From Bifidobacterium oedipodis (lineage in GTDB: Bacteria; Actinomycetota; Actinomycetes; Actinomycetales; Bifidobacteriaceae): a stretch of 64,000 bases of DNA. Location: positions 154,298 to 218,297 of the forward strand of contig NZ_JAAIII010000007.1 of assembly GCF_012932425.1 (NCBI RefSeq), written 5' to 3'. Position numbers and translations under genes: made by a program. Shown here piece by piece: positions 63,888 through 64,000 of the stretch. The notes under the pieces are model-generated. The model was not told the DNA's origin. It did not search any database and saw nothing but the letters and a program-made list of their open reading frames with translations. Numbering within the stretch: the first letter of the stretch is position 1; every line of letters begins with the position of its first letter.

Positions 63888-64000
63888 TCAGAGCAAGTGC
63901 AACGTTGTTGAATGGTGGATTTCCCAGGGTGTCCTGTAGCCGTGGCGTTTGCGTGGTCTGTGGTTGATAGCGTCGTATACGGTCCGGACCTGGCCGTCGT
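63888..64000 (-). mobile_element. IS30-family transposase, C-terminal part (cut by window edge)
   Basis: The last 37 codons, read on the minus strand, include YDAINHRPRKRHGYRTPWE and end LHLL-stop at 63888-63890. The N-R/H-RPRK-x-x-GY-x-TP-x-E pattern is the standard C-terminus of IS30 transposases. The start of the gene lies beyond the window. The stop is 46 bp upstream of the paralogue 8 start codon, on the same strand. Confidence 0.85.

Overview
The window looks like a chromosome segment of a Bifidobacterium, most likely of the B. longum group (inference). The coding sequence is GC-rich, and an Actinobacterial HspR regulator opens the window. The housekeeping run gltX, topA, tmk, holB follows, and the right half holds a large family of secreted proteins ending in DUF5648-type 'YRLYN...GDH' repeats. 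No species-level marker was read, so the species call is not proven.

Layout. 1-11.5 kb: hspR; an AlbA_2/RecG-like ATP-binding protein flanked by a ~105-bp direct repeat; UDP-galactopyranose mutase (glf) with a GtrA membrane protein; an MFS transporter; a histidine phosphatase; an acidic hypothetical protein; a DUF805 membrane protein with long Q/Y-rich flanks; and gltX. 11.7-13.5 kb: tRNA-Glu(CUC) and tRNA-Gln(CUG), followed by an Abi-like HEPN protein. 13.6-25.2 kb: a PAP2 phosphatase, topA-tmk-holB with a duplicated tmk 5' end, a PEBP-like protein, a six-unit palindrome array with a possible structured RNA, a C69 dipeptidase, and formate-tetrahydrofolate ligase. 25.3-28.8 kb: a minus-strand trio (ASCH protein, unknown protein with a C-terminal membrane segment, GNAT), a small hypothetical gene, a second hairpin array, and a tautomerase. 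28.8-32.9 kb: divergent cell-wall genes, an L,D-transpeptidase and a GH25 lysozyme-like enzyme with ricin and DUF5648 modules.

33.4-63.8 kb is the most unusual part. It holds eight full-length paralogues of one secreted protein type (683-814 aa). They share a nearly identical 5' leader and signal peptide, have divergent middles built from InlB/Listeria-Bacteroides-type 'GWY' repeats, and end in three DUF5648-like repeats. They alternate strictly in strand (+ - + - + - + -), forming four convergent pairs. Each of the three head-to-head gaps between pairs carries other genes: a DUF4143 ATPase plus a large membrane protein, a two-gene Septu-like ptuA/ptuB module, and a second AlbA_2 protein with a 10-bp tandem repeat upstream. 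Remnants of an IS3-type transposase and of a DUF4143 ATPase lie in the array, and an IS30-type transposase is cut by the right edge. I read the region as a recombination-prone surface-protein locus that has also taken in defence-type genes (inference).

How the genes fit together. The left half is mostly core information processing and envelope maintenance. Glf/GtrA, PAP2, the transpeptidase, the GH25 enzyme and the two large membrane proteins suggest work on cell-surface glycans and peptidoglycan. The paralogue array would supply variable exported proteins to that surface. Phage-defence candidates (Abi/HEPN, Septu, possibly the AlbA_2 proteins and the ASCH/GNAT trio) sit at a tRNA or between repeats, which are typical entry points for accessory DNA.
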